A stretch of DNA of 64,000 nucleotides from Crocinitomicaceae bacterium (lineage in GTDB: Bacteria; Bacteroidota; Bacteroidia; Flavobacteriales_D; Sanyastnellaceae): contig PBMY01000030.1 of NCBI GenBank assembly GCA_002722795.1, forward strand, positions 39,364-103,363, written 5' to 3'. The notes under the pieces were generated by a model. That model saw only the letters and a list, made by a program, of their open reading frames with translations. It had not been told where the DNA came from and searched no databases. Positions within the stretch are counted from its first letter, which is position 1, and every line of letters starts with the position of its first letter. Of this stretch, positions 1-7,986 are shown in pieces. The position numbers were made by a program, and so were the translations under genes.

Positions 1-1341
1 GGGGTATATGAAACGAGTTAAAATGCTCATTTTTAGTTTGGCAAGTTTAAGGGACATACCTACTACTGGCTTAACCCTGTAACGCTCCCATTTATAGCAT
101 ATCGATTCAGGATATCTGGCCTTCATCCACTCTAAATAGATGAAGTGATCCTTGAGAAGCGATGGGTGCAATTGAAGCGCTGCTTTCACAAATTCTTTAG
201 ATGTAAAAGGCGAATAAAGGGTTCCATCCAATGTGCTGTATGCAGCGGAATTAGTGTAGAGGAATCCCCTGTTATACAATTTAAAAAGTGTAGAATCAGG
301 TGTTGCATTCCAAACATCCTTTTCACCACCTCCAACTCCCTTCATTGTGGTAATGCTTTCCAGAGTGTCGTAAAAATCATTGTTTGGATTATAGAATTCA
401 GCTAAAATTTCATTTCCCAATTGGCCAGAAGCAATGATGCCTTGGTTGTTAAAATTATTCAATGCAAATCTGTGATGAGCGCTAGCCAAAAAATTGATAG
501 TTCCATCATAATCCTCCATAGAATCGGTACACATCATATAAGTCCCTGGATTCAAATTACAGAAATTGTAATCTATATTGTAGTCCTTGGAAATCTGCTG
601 GCTTATTTGATGATCTAAATATCCTTCTGCTGAAAAGCAAAGAGTACTAACACTGTTAGATGCCTTCACTGATTGCATGAAAACCATTCTTGAATCGATG
701 CCTCCGCTAAGAAGATTTATTTGGTCTGCTCCGAGATCAGCGTTTGTTGTCGCCACAGCATTCGTTACTGATTTAAATGTTGAATCTAGTAGTTCAATTG
801 CGCTCGACTTATCTGAAATGTGGCGATCTAGGTCTTGAAGATTATTTCTATTTATTAGCTCTACTTTGTTGTCTGAGTAGAAAAGTGAATAACCTGGCAT
901 CAATTTTCTAACACCTTTCACTAGAGTCTTATTACCTAGTATTGAAGAATATGTAAGGAGCATTGACGCTCCCTGTTCGTCGGCCTTAATTTTTATATCA
1001 TGTGCTTTTAAAAGCTCACATAATTTTTCAAGAGAATTAGCAAAGGCAAAGAGTTGAGATTTATGGTAGTAAAAAACAGGGTGCTGCCTAGCGAAGTCTA
1101 CGTGAAGAGCTAGTTTGCGTGATTGAGGGTCGTAGTGAAAGCCTTGGGTGGGTCCTTCTAGCATGTTGAATTTTTCAGGATCGCTGAGGAGTTCTTCGGC
1201 AGGGTAAGAGAGTTCGCCAAACCAAGTTCCGTGGAGGGCGCTGTTTTTGGTTTGGATTAATTTCTGAGAAAGTTTAGTAGGTTTTGTGCAACCTAGGTTT
1301 TGGCTATCACCTTTTATCACACCAAAAATTCCTGACCTCAT
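1..1341 (-). CDS. Asparagine synthetase-like protein (partial, 3' end off window)
   Basis: The frame is open for 447 codons from an ATG at 1341 to the window edge, so the C-terminus is missing. The protein starts MRSGIFGVIKGD, like the N-terminal glutaminase domain of asparagine synthetases (usually MCGIFG), but Ser stands where the nucleophilic Cys should be. Around residue 213 it has LLSGGIDSR, the SGGxDS pyrophosphate-binding loop of the synthetase domain, which adenylates a carboxylate. A conventional Gln-dependent reaction therefore looks unlikely; it may use free ammonia or another amine, as in beta-lactam-synthetase-like or cyclase members of the superfamily. The product cannot be named from sequence. 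It starts 2 nt after the bshB1 stop codon, so the two genes are probably co-transcribed. Family assignment is good; function is open. Confidence 0.82.
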   Translation of the reverse strand, partial: MRSGIFGVIKGDSQNLGCTKPTKLSQKLIQTKNSALHGTWFGELSYPAEELLSDPEKFNMLEGPTQGFHYDPQSRKLALHVDFARQHPVFYYHKSQLFAFANSLEKLCELLKAHDIKIKADEQGASMLLTYSSILGNKTLVKGVRKLMPGYSLFYSDNKVELINRNNLQDLDRHISDKSSAIELLDSTFKSVTNAVATTNADLGADQINLLSGGIDSRMVFMQSVKASNSVSTLCFSAEGYLDHQISQQISKDYNIDYNFCNLNPGTYMMCTDSMEDYDGTINFLASAHHRFALNNFNNQGIIASGQLGNEILAEFYNPNNDFYDTLESITTMKGVGGGEKDVWNATPDSTLFKLYNRGFLYTNSAAYSTLDGTLYSPFTSKEFVKAALQLHPSLLKDHFIYLEWMKARYPESICYKWERYRVKPVVGMSLKLAKLKMSILTRFIYP

Positions 1342-1343
1342 TT

Positions 1344-2057
1344 TCAAATTAAATCTAAAAGTGAATTTACTCCAATGGGCCTCATGATTTCGAAGCCCTC
1401 GCCGGTTTTAAAACCGCATGGGCGGCCCATTGCCAAATCTCGTCCTTTAACGTGGTCGAGGAATTCAGGGGTAGATATGGGGGTTGAGGGTTCCTCGGAG
1501 TTGGGGTCGAAGAATTGAGAGCTGAAAGCCATTATTGCCTGCATTTTTGTGTCGACGAAATTGGTGGTATCGACGACAAGGTCGGGGTGGCGTTCGTAGT
1601 CTTGGATGTAGTGATAGACGGCTTGAGGTCTGTGGGGTTTCGGATGGTTGGGGGTAGCGACTTTGGCTAGGCCGGACAGGAAGCAGGCTTGAGAGACTAG
1701 CTCGGCGCCCTTGCCGTGGTCTGGGTGTCTATCGTGAAGGGCGTTTGCAATTACGATTTTTGGTTTGTACTGTCTGAGTACCTCTATGACCCTGAGAAGT
1801 GAAGCTTCGTCGCATTGGAAAAATCCGTCCTTGAGTTGGAGGTTAATGCGGGTTTGGACTCCAAGTATATCAGCTGAAGCAGCGGCTTCTTTATCTCTTA
1901 GGTCGGCTGACCCACGGGTGCCTAATTCACCTCGAGTCAGATCGACAATAGCCACATTAGCGCCGGAATCAACCAACTTTGCAATTGTGCCTCCGCATCC
2001 GAGTTCCACATCATCAGGATGTGCACCAAAAACTAAAACATCGTACGACTCATTCAT
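1344..2057 (-). CDS. bshB1: Bacillithiol biosynthesis deacetylase BshB1 (LmbE/PIG-L family)
   Basis: The 237-aa protein carries the PIG-L/LmbE zinc-site motifs AHPDDVELGCGGT near residues 12-24 and HDRHPDHG near 108-115. BshB1 removes the acetyl group from GlcNAc-malate to give GlcN-malate in bacillithiol synthesis, a low-molecular-weight thiol found in many Bacteroidota. Length and the C-terminal GRPCGFKTGEGFEIMRPIG segment fit the BshB1 subfamily rather than a generic LmbE protein. The start at 2057 faces idi, 45 nt away, and a partial asparagine-synthetase-like gene follows after 2 nt. Other LmbE substrates cannot be excluded. Confidence 0.88.
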   Translation of the reverse strand: MNESYDVLVFGAHPDDVELGCGGTIAKLVDSGANVAIVDLTRGELGTRGSADLRDKEAAASADILGVQTRINLQLKDGFFQCDEASLLRVIEVLRQYKPKIVIANALHDRHPDHGKGAELVSQACFLSGLAKVATPNHPKPHRPQAVYHYIQDYERHPDLVVDTTNFVDTKMQAIMAFSSQFFDPNSEEPSTPISTPEFLDHVKGRDLAMGRPCGFKTGEGFEIMRPIGVNSLLDLI

Positions 2058-2075
2058 ACTGCGAAGTTACGCACC

Positions 2076-2083
2076 TACATTTG
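2076..2083 (+). promoter_or_regulatory. Candidate -7 promoter element (TAnnTTTG) for idi
   Basis: TACATTTG matches the Bacteroidota sigma-70 -7 consensus TAnnTTTG. It lies 19 nt before the idi ATG in the 45-nt gap between the divergent bshB1 and idi genes. I see no clear -33 TTTG at the usual spacing, so this rests on one element and its position. Confidence 0.35.
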
Positions 2084-2102
2084 CAGAACAACACATCGAT
2101 AA

Positions 2103-2639
2103 ATGAGCGGAGATAAAAACGAATACTTAGAGGAAGTAATCCTAGTCGACAAGAACGATGTGGAGTGTGGGACTATGCAAAAAATGGAAGTACATAAAAA
2201 TGGAGGTGCCCTTCACAGAGCTTTCTCAGTTTTCATTTTCAATACAAAAGGAGAATTGCTACTTCAGAAAAGGGCTGAACATAAATACCACAGTGGTGGG
2301 CTTTGGACTAACACTTGCTGTTCTCACCCAAGACCGGGCGAAACAACGAGGGAGGCAGGGAATAGAAGACTTGTAGAAGAGATGGGTATGGATTGCAAGC
2401 TGATTGAACTTTTTAGATTTGAGTACAAAGCTGAACTAAACCAAGGGATGACTGAGTGGGAACTTGATCATGTGCTTTTAGGTCTATCTGATAAGGTACC
2501 TCAAATCAACAAAGATGAGGTTGCAGAATACAAATACATGTCCCTTGACGAGATTGACCATGATCTTAAGATTAACCCTCAGAATTATAGCGAGTGGTTT
2601 AAGATTTGCTTTGAAAGAGTTAAGTTAGAGAAGCGCTAA
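2103..2639 (+). CDS. idi: Isopentenyl-diphosphate delta-isomerase, type I
   Basis: This is a 178-aa NUDIX-fold protein that interconverts IPP and DMAPP. It shows HRAFSVFIFN, the active-site TNTCCSHPRPGE with the catalytic Cys, a NUDIX-like segment (REAGNRRLVEEMG) and the downstream EWELDHVLLG that supplies the second catalytic Glu. Length matches type I Idi (about 170-180 aa). Since ispH of the MEP pathway lies 4 kb away and makes both isomers, Idi here probably adjusts the ratio. The gene stands alone, divergent from bshB1 and convergent with the rhomboid gene 4 nt downstream. Confidence 0.95.
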   Translation: MSGDKNEYLEEVILVDKNDVECGTMQKMEVHKNGGALHRAFSVFIFNTKGELLLQKRAEHKYHSGGLWTNTCCSHPRPGETTREAGNRRLVEEMGMDCKLIELFRFEYKAELNQGMTEWELDHVLLGLSDKVPQINKDEVAEYKYMSLDEIDHDLKINPQNYSEWFKICFERVKLEKR

Positions 2640-2643
2640 ACCC

Positions 2644-3528
2644 CTACTTTTTTGATTGCTTAAAGAGGAAGCCTTTTTCCTCCTTAGTTAAGTGCTCGTA
2701 TCCATGGCGTGATATTTTGTCAAGAATTGAATCTAGTTTTAATTCATTATCACGACGTTCAGAATTAAACTGATCATCAGATTTGGGTCGTTTGTGAGAA
2801 TCTTTTGGCGCCTTCTTTTTAAAAACCTTAAATCTTGTTCTAGGTGCTCCAAAAGTTGGTATAATACTCATAAACACATCAAAAATCCATTCTATCCAAC
2901 CTGCTAAATTTATACCCTTTTTTGCATTTCGCACTAATAAATATCCCATCAAAGCTCCGCCCAAATGACCCATCATTGCGCCCATATCGTTATCTCTACG
3001 CATAAAGTAATCGAGAATAATTATGGCAAATGCAATGTGCTGCAACTGCAATGTCCCGAAGAAAACAAAATTGATTTTTTTATTTGGATTTAGGGTTGCA
3101 GTTGCTACAATTATTGCAAAAAGAGCAGAAGAAGCACCCATTACCCATCTATCCTCATAAGCTGAAAGCGATGGAAGAAAATGAATACAAGCAACTACTG
3201 AAAGTACCCCCGCTAGACCACCCATAACATATGTACTCAGTAATTTTCTTGACCCAACCTCAGCTTGGTACATTCGGCCTAACCACCATAAAGGAAGCAT
3301 ATTCATAACAAGATGCCATGGACCATCATGAACAAACATGTAGGTTGCCACTGACCAAGGTCTTGATTTTAATACTTCTAAATCAGCAGAAGATGCTAGC
3401 CACATTTTGCCTTCTCCAATGTAGAAAAGTGAAACTAATTCAACTAGAATGAAGACAATTACATTAGCCCAAATCAAACGGTAGAGCATACTACCTGAAC
3501 TCCAACTTCTCTTTATTTCCTCCAACAT
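2644..3528 (-). CDS. Rhomboid family intramembrane serine protease with C-terminal cytoplasmic extension
   Basis: The 294-aa protein has about six hydrophobic segments. Its catalytic Ser motif is MGASSALFA (GxSx, with Ser in place of the usual following Gly), and its His lies in MMGHLGGALMGYLL, so the Ser-His dyad appears intact. After the last membrane segment comes a charged tail of about 90 residues ending in LDSILDKISRHGYEHLTKEEKGFL, typical of Bacteroidota rhomboids that carry a small C-terminal domain. It follows a second rhomboid gene after 1 nt and belongs to the mutL group. The substrate is unknown. Confidence 0.88.
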   Translation of the reverse strand: MLEEIKRSWSSGSMLYRLIWANVIVFILVELVSLFYIGEGKMWLASSADLEVLKSRPWSVATYMFVHDGPWHLVMNMLPLWWLGRMYQAEVGSRKLLSTYVMGGLAGVLSVVACIHFLPSLSAYEDRWVMGASSALFAIIVATATLNPNKKINFVFFGTLQLQHIAFAIIILDYFMRRDNDMGAMMGHLGGALMGYLLVRNAKKGINLAGWIEWIFDVFMSIIPTFGAPRTRFKVFKKKAPKDSHKRPKSDDQFNSERRDNELKLDSILDKISRHGYEHLTKEEKGFLFKQSKK

Positions 3529-3529
3529 A

Positions 3530-4204
3530 TCAATAGAAATTAGTCCTGCTCTTCTGCCATTTCTTTATAAGAATATATCCAAACAACATCCCCCCAAGGT
3601 GAGCCACGTGAGCTACATTATCTCCTGGATTATTACCAATTGCAAGGCTTAATTCAATTAATCCATATATGATAACGAAGTATTTCGCCTTAATTGGAAT
3701 AGGCGGGAAAAGCAACATAAGTTCAGTATTGGGGAAAAGCATCCCAAACCCTAATAAAAGACCGTAAACACAACCACTAGCTCCAAGAACTTTATTTATG
3801 TCATATTGTGAAACAAAAGAGCCAGGTTCCTGTAATAACACAAAACGACCGTCGCGTAATTCAGCAATAAAACCGTTATAATAAAGATCAATACCGATGG
3901 TGAATTCATAAAAGAAAAATGCCCCAATACCACATAGCAAATAGTATTGTAAAAATCTCTTTGAACCCCAAACCCTCTCTAAAGCCGAACCAAACACCAC
4001 TAGGGCAAACATGTTAAAGAAAATGTGAGAAAGGCTGCCGTGCATAAACATATGAGTCACCACCTGCCAAGGTTGGAAATTCATACCTAGTGGGTAATGT
4101 CCCATGAAAATAAGCTCAAGTCCTGGCATAGCTCCTTGAGCTAGGAACACTAAAACATTGATAATTACCAAGTTCTTTACTACGGGTGTCATTCGATTTA
4201 GCAT
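3530..4204 (-). CDS. Rhomboid family intramembrane serine protease
   Basis: The 224-aa polytopic membrane protein has the complete rhomboid signature: HMFMHGSLSHIFFNMFAL in the second membrane segment, the catalytic Ser in GASGCVYGLLLGFG and the catalytic His in HVAHLGGMLFGY. Its start codon overlaps the mutL stop codon (TGATG), indicating translational coupling, and the second rhomboid follows after 1 nt. The tandem rhomboid pair behind mutL recurs in Bacteroidota. It should cleave membrane proteins within the bilayer; no substrate can be inferred. Confidence 0.92.
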   Translation of the reverse strand: MLNRMTPVVKNLVIINVLVFLAQGAMPGLELIFMGHYPLGMNFQPWQVVTHMFMHGSLSHIFFNMFALVVFGSALERVWGSKRFLQYYLLCGIGAFFFYEFTIGIDLYYNGFIAELRDGRFVLLQEPGSFVSQYDINKVLGASGCVYGLLLGFGMLFPNTELMLLFPPIPIKAKYFVIIYGLIELSLAIGNNPGDNVAHVAHLGGMLFGYILIKKWQKSRTNFY

Positions 4205-6012
4205 CAGCCTAAGATATCATCTATTGATTTGGCATTGAAAACTGTGAATACGCTTTTGCCCCAAGGATCTGTTGCTGGCGATGCACATGAAAAGAGACCG
4301 CCTATCATAGCAGACATTTCTTCGTCTGAAAGTTTTTTAGTTTTAGGAATTGATCCTACTTGAGCCCAAACCGCAGCTAACTTCTCTCTTCTACCCTCCT
4401 CATCAGCCCAAGTTCCATCCCTAAGAGCCTCTAAAACTGAATCTATACAATCCTGTATCTTCCCAGCAAGACCTGATGGTACAGATATAATTTCTACTCC
4501 ACCCGCTACTAATTCTTCAAGCTCTAAGCCATATGTAGCTAAAACATCAGATGCCTCAACTAGCAAAATTGTATCAGCTGAATTTAGTTCTATTGGTTCA
4601 GGAAAAAGAAGCTTTTGAGAACCTTCACCCTCTAAACCCATTCCATCGTCTAAATACTGCTCATAAAGAATTCTTTTGTGAGCTCTACGAGCATCTATCA
4701 ATATCAAATTTTCTCCCTGAATAGTGACAATGAATCTGTTTTGAAACTGAAAATACTTGGAAGATTCAATTGTATCGGGGAATTCTAACATTTCTACCGA
4801 TTCCTTGACTTCAAAAAAATTATCGATGTTTGCTTCCTCAATAGCACCGCATCCAAAATCCATAGACTTCATATAAGAACTAGAAGATCTTGATGTTGTA
4901 GAAGCTGTCTTAAAAGGATTGTAAGTGGGATCAATCTGAACCTGAGGTTCTTCAATTATTTTATTTGATGGCACAGGGTCAATTGAAATCGAAAGCTCTG
5001 TATCAAAATTAAGTGAAGGCGCAACGTTGTGCTTTCCTAATCCTCTCTTAATTGTAGATCTAAGTATGGAAAAAATTGCTTGATCTTCTTCGAATTTGGC
5101 CTCAACCTTGGTTGGATGTATGTTAACATCTATCCTTTTTGGATCAACTTCTAAAAACACAGTGTAAAGTGGGAAATTCCCTGGAGCTAGGACGCCTTCA
5201 TAAGCCTTCATAATAGCCTTATGCATCAATGGATGTTTGATGAATCGACCATTAACAAAAAGAAACTGTTCGCCTCTAGTCTTTCTAGAAAACGATGGCT
5301 TCCCTACAAAACCACTAATTTTCACTACATCAGTAGACTCATCCAAAGGCACTAACCTTTCGTCGTATTTAGTCCCAAAAATCGCAACAACCCTCTGCCT
5401 CAATGATCCTGGTCTTAGATTGAATAAATCACTAAAATTGCTTTGAAGTCTGAAGCTCAAATCAGGATGAGCCATAGCTACCCTTTGGAATTCAGCAATT
5501 ATGTGACGAAGTTCTACTTGATCAGATTTTAAAAAATTTCGCCTAGCTGGTACGTTAAAAAACAAATTCTTAATAGCGAATTGAGTGCCCTCGGAACAAG
5601 CTATTTCATCAACTTCACCAGTATCACTTCCGCTTAACACTACTCGTGTTCCCAATTCAGTTCCGGCTTCTCTTGTTTTTAATTCCACTTGTGAAACAGC
5701 TGAAATTGAAGCGAGGGCTTCACCTCTAAATCCTTTAGTTACAAGAGATAGAAGGTCATCGGCTGATGAAATTTTAGATGTTGCGTGTCTTTTAAAACAC
5801 AATTGAGAATCATCAGAGGACATTCCCTTACCGTTGTCCACAACTTGAATTAATGTCCTACCGGCATCTACTACTACAACATCAATGTCTGTTGCTCCTG
5901 CATCAACTGCATTTTCAATTAATTCCTTGACAACCGAAGCCGGTCGTCCTACCACCTCGCCTGCTGCGATTTGGTTTGAAACGTGTTCTGACAATTGAAC
6001 TATACTACCCAT
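4204..6012 (-). CDS. mutL: DNA mismatch repair protein MutL
   Basis: This 602-aa GHKL ATPase coordinates mismatch repair after MutS binding. The N-terminal domain shows NQIAAGEVVGRPASVVKEL, then ENAVDAGATDIDV with the catalytic Glu, DNGKGMSSDD, and GFRGEALASISAVS. The PPKIDVNIHPTK-like motif (DPKRIDVNIHPTKVEAKF) closes the ATPase region. After a linker, the C-terminal dimerisation domain follows from about residue 430. The endonuclease motif DQHA(x)2E(x)4E reads DARRAHKRILYE at residues 440-451, and the late CPHGRP-type motif is replaced by TDPWGKSVF (581-589), so metal-dependent nicking is doubtful. The gene overlaps the upstream small gene by 8 nt and the downstream rhomboid start by 1 nt. 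Confidence 0.95.
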   Translation of the reverse strand: MGSIVQLSEHVSNQIAAGEVVGRPASVVKELIENAVDAGATDIDVVVVDAGRTLIQVVDNGKGMSSDDSQLCFKRHATSKISSADDLLSLVTKGFRGEALASISAVSQVELKTREAGTELGTRVVLSGSDTGEVDEIACSEGTQFAIKNLFFNVPARRNFLKSDQVELRHIIAEFQRVAMAHPDLSFRLQSNFSDLFNLRPGSLRQRVVAIFGTKYDERLVPLDESTDVVKISGFVGKPSFSRKTRGEQFLFVNGRFIKHPLMHKAIMKAYEGVLAPGNFPLYTVFLEVDPKRIDVNIHPTKVEAKFEEDQAIFSILRSTIKRGLGKHNVAPSLNFDTELSISIDPVPSNKIIEEPQVQIDPTYNPFKTASTTSRSSSSYMKSMDFGCGAIEEANIDNFFEVKESVEMLEFPDTIESSKYFQFQNRFIVTIQGENLILIDARRAHKRILYEQYLDDGMGLEGEGSQKLLFPEPIELNSADTILLVEASDVLATYGLELEELVAGGVEIISVPSGLAGKIQDCIDSVLEALRDGTWADEEGRREKLAAVWAQVGSIPKTKKLSDEEMSAMIGGLFSCASPATDPWGKSVFTVFNAKSIDDILG

Positions 6013-6316
6013 TATCTCTTATAAATTCCAAAACCGATCCCCATTCTGTTGTCTCAGCCCAAATAATCATTCTATATGTCGCATACACTAACACAGCACC
6101 AATAATTAATGTCCGTACCATTGCTTTCCTAGCCGCCTTTTTCGAGTCTCCTCTTCTATTTCTAAAGCTGATGTTTCTAGGAATATTTTGCTCTATACTA
6201 CGCTTTCTTTCCTCCCAATTCTCTCTCACTTCTGATGTGTGACGAGACTTAAAAGAAAATTGACGAGGCTGAGTGCGCACGTTCCTAAATAGGCTTCTAA
6301 GCTTAGGAGCTTTCAT
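6005..6316 (-). CDS. Small basic single-pass membrane protein upstream of mutL
   Basis: The 103-aa protein has an Arg/Lys-rich N-terminal half followed by one predicted membrane segment near residues 67-85 (VRTLIIGAVLVYATYRMII). I do not recognise a named family, though small basic membrane proteins directly before mutL are common in Flavobacteriales and are sometimes misannotated as riboflavin synthase. It overlaps the mutL start by 8 nt, which supports it as a real coupled gene. No catalytic residues are evident. Confidence 0.65.
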   Translation of the reverse strand: MKAPKLRSLFRNVRTQPRQFSFKSRHTSEVRENWEERKRSIEQNIPRNISFRNRRGDSKKAARKAMVRTLIIGAVLVYATYRMIIWAETTEWGSVLEFIRDNG

Positions 6317-6336
6317 ATAACGAATTTACGAGGGGC

Positions 6337-7566
6337 TTACGCCTGATGGCTATTTGCCTCCTCCCAAGTCTTCAACACAAATTCAACATCCCTTACTCCC
6401 TGTTTTTCACAATTGTAATAGTCCAAAACCTTCATTAGCACTCTCTCCACTGAAGCGTCAGGACAAGATGCTCCGCTAGTAATCAATATTGTAGGCTGTG
6501 CAGGAAGGAATCCGATTGACTTTTCCATTGACTGAGTATGAATGTTGAAATGATTTAAACTACCGTCTTCCTCCCACTCTAATTCGTTTCTAACAAAAAA
6601 CGTAGGCATCCTTTGCTCACACAACTCAACAATGTGAGAAGTGTTAGAGCTATTGTATCCTCCAACAACAATAGCTAAATCAGCTTGACCCTCTTCAAGA
6701 GCCCCCATTGTTGCCTTTTGATTATCATTTGTTGCATAGCAAAGAGTATCCCTTGTATTTGCAAATCCCGCTTCACCAACAGCCTCTTTAATCTTATCTG
6801 CAATTGCCTGTGTTTCATTTGCAATCATTGTGGTTTGGTTCACAACACCAACCTTTTGAAGGTGTAAAGAGGGATCAAAACCATCTGTAGTTCGATCCTC
6901 GAAAAGAGACCAAAACTCATCAACATTTGCTCCCTTACCCTTTATAATTTCTGCAAGTTTTAACGCTTCGTCCATATCTGCTACAATCATCGCATGACCA
7001 TCTGAAGCGGCATGTGAAAAAGTTGCTCTAGTCTCTTCATGATCAGGCTTACCATGAATTACAACTGTGTAATTTTCTGCCCCTAATTTCGCTGACCTCT
7101 TCCAAACCTTCTCAACAAAAGGACATGTTGTATTGTATTTAAGTACATCAACTCCCAATTTTTCTAGCTGAGACTGAATTTCAAGTGTTACACCAAATGC
7201 TGGAATAATCACCACGTCTTCTTGACTCAACTCATTAATCGGAGTAATCTCGTTCCCTAAAGTATCCTGAAGAAAATTGACCCCTCTGCTTTGAAGATCA
7301 TCATTTACTTCAGGATTGTGAATCATTTGGCTAAGAAGGAAAATACGCTTGCCTGGATTTTCAGCTATTGCCTTGTAAGAAATCTCAATGGCATTTTCCA
7401 CACCAAAGCAAAACCCAAAATGTCTTGCAAGTTGTACCCTAACTGCTCCAAAATCAAGAGTAGTTGGTGAGAAATCCTTCTTTCTAGCATCCATTTCTTT
7501 CCGTTTAGCCTTTACCCTAGAAATAATGGGGCTTCTAAAGTGGTTTGGGATATCAAAACTGCGCAT
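6337..7566 (-). CDS. ispH: 4-hydroxy-3-methylbut-2-enyl diphosphate reductase
   Basis: This is the last MEP-pathway enzyme, an Fe-S reductase that turns HMBPP into IPP and DMAPP. The three cluster cysteines are visible in HFGFCFGVENAIE, YNTTCPFVEKVWKR and DTLCYATNDNQKAT. The substrate-binding motif HGKPDHEET and the C-terminal ITSGASCPDASVERV are also present. At 409 aa it is the long form, like cyanobacterial and plastid enzymes, rather than the 310-aa E. coli type. A start at the internal Met of MDARKKDFS is possible. It sits 3 nt behind an unknown 138-aa gene. Confidence 0.95.
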   Translation of the reverse strand: MRSFDIPNHFRSPIISRVKAKRKEMDARKKDFSPTTLDFGAVRVQLARHFGFCFGVENAIEISYKAIAENPGKRIFLLSQMIHNPEVNDDLQSRGVNFLQDTLGNEITPINELSQEDVVIIPAFGVTLEIQSQLEKLGVDVLKYNTTCPFVEKVWKRSAKLGAENYTVVIHGKPDHEETRATFSHAASDGHAMIVADMDEALKLAEIIKGKGANVDEFWSLFEDRTTDGFDPSLHLQKVGVVNQTTMIANETQAIADKIKEAVGEAGFANTRDTLCYATNDNQKATMGALEEGQADLAIVVGGYNSSNTSHIVELCEQRMPTFFVRNELEWEEDGSLNHFNIHTQSMEKSIGFLPAQPTILITSGASCPDASVERVLMKVLDYYNCEKQGVRDVEFVLKTWEEANSHQA

Positions 7567-7569
7567 GAT

Positions 7570-7986
7570 TTACTTTAAAAGTTCAGCATTTTTTATAAAA
7601 ATATCTTTCAATTCATCATTCCACAATTCACCAGATTTCTTTGCGTATTTCTTAAGAGTTTTTAGACATTTTTCAGGATTGTGTTCTTTTCCATAAAGCT
7701 GCTCTAAAGCCAAAATCTGAATCAGCGTTCCTTGCAACCTTTGCTCAGCTTCAAACACAGGCCAATTAGCTGTAACTACATCAACTCTAACTTCATCTGA
7801 ATTTGCTATCCACTCAAGAGTCCAAGCATCTATTGCTGGAGTATAATCTATACAAGCATCGGGTCCCTTAGTCAATCTCCATTCAATGGATTCAATAACC
7901 CACTCCTTATTAGCTAAACCGTTTTCCGGCCAATCAGGCACGCCCAAACAAATTAGGCAAGCGAAGCAACACCAAGGATCAAACAT
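7570..7986 (-). CDS. Conserved-type hypothetical protein with Cys-rich N-terminus
   Basis: The 138-aa protein is not recognised. It begins MFDPWCCFACLICLG (four Cys within the first 13 residues), continues with WPENGL and a Trp-rich acidic middle, and ends in a Lys-rich, probably helical segment. The short hydrophobic start is too Cys-rich for a typical signal peptide, and Cys6/Cys7/Cys10/Cys13 could bind metal. The ATG overlaps the 3' end of the saccharopine dehydrogenase gene by 8 nt and ispH follows after 3 nt, so it is probably translated from the same message. Function unknown. Confidence 0.6.
   Translation of the reverse strand: MFDPWCCFACLICLGVPDWPENGLANKEWVIESIEWRLTKGPDACIDYTPAIDAWTLEWIANSDEVRVDVVTANWPVFEAEQRLQGTLIQILALEQLYGKEHNPEKCLKTLKKYAKKSGELWNDELKDIFIKNAELLK

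Noticed and set aside
145..618. Two open frames on the plus strand at 145-405 and 421-618
   Set aside because: The minus strand has a continuous 447-codon frame with asparagine-synthetase motifs across the same bases.
2644..3528. Rhomboid pseudo-protease because of GASS instead of GASG
   Set aside because: The catalytic Ser and His are both present; only the following Gly is changed, which does not show loss of activity.
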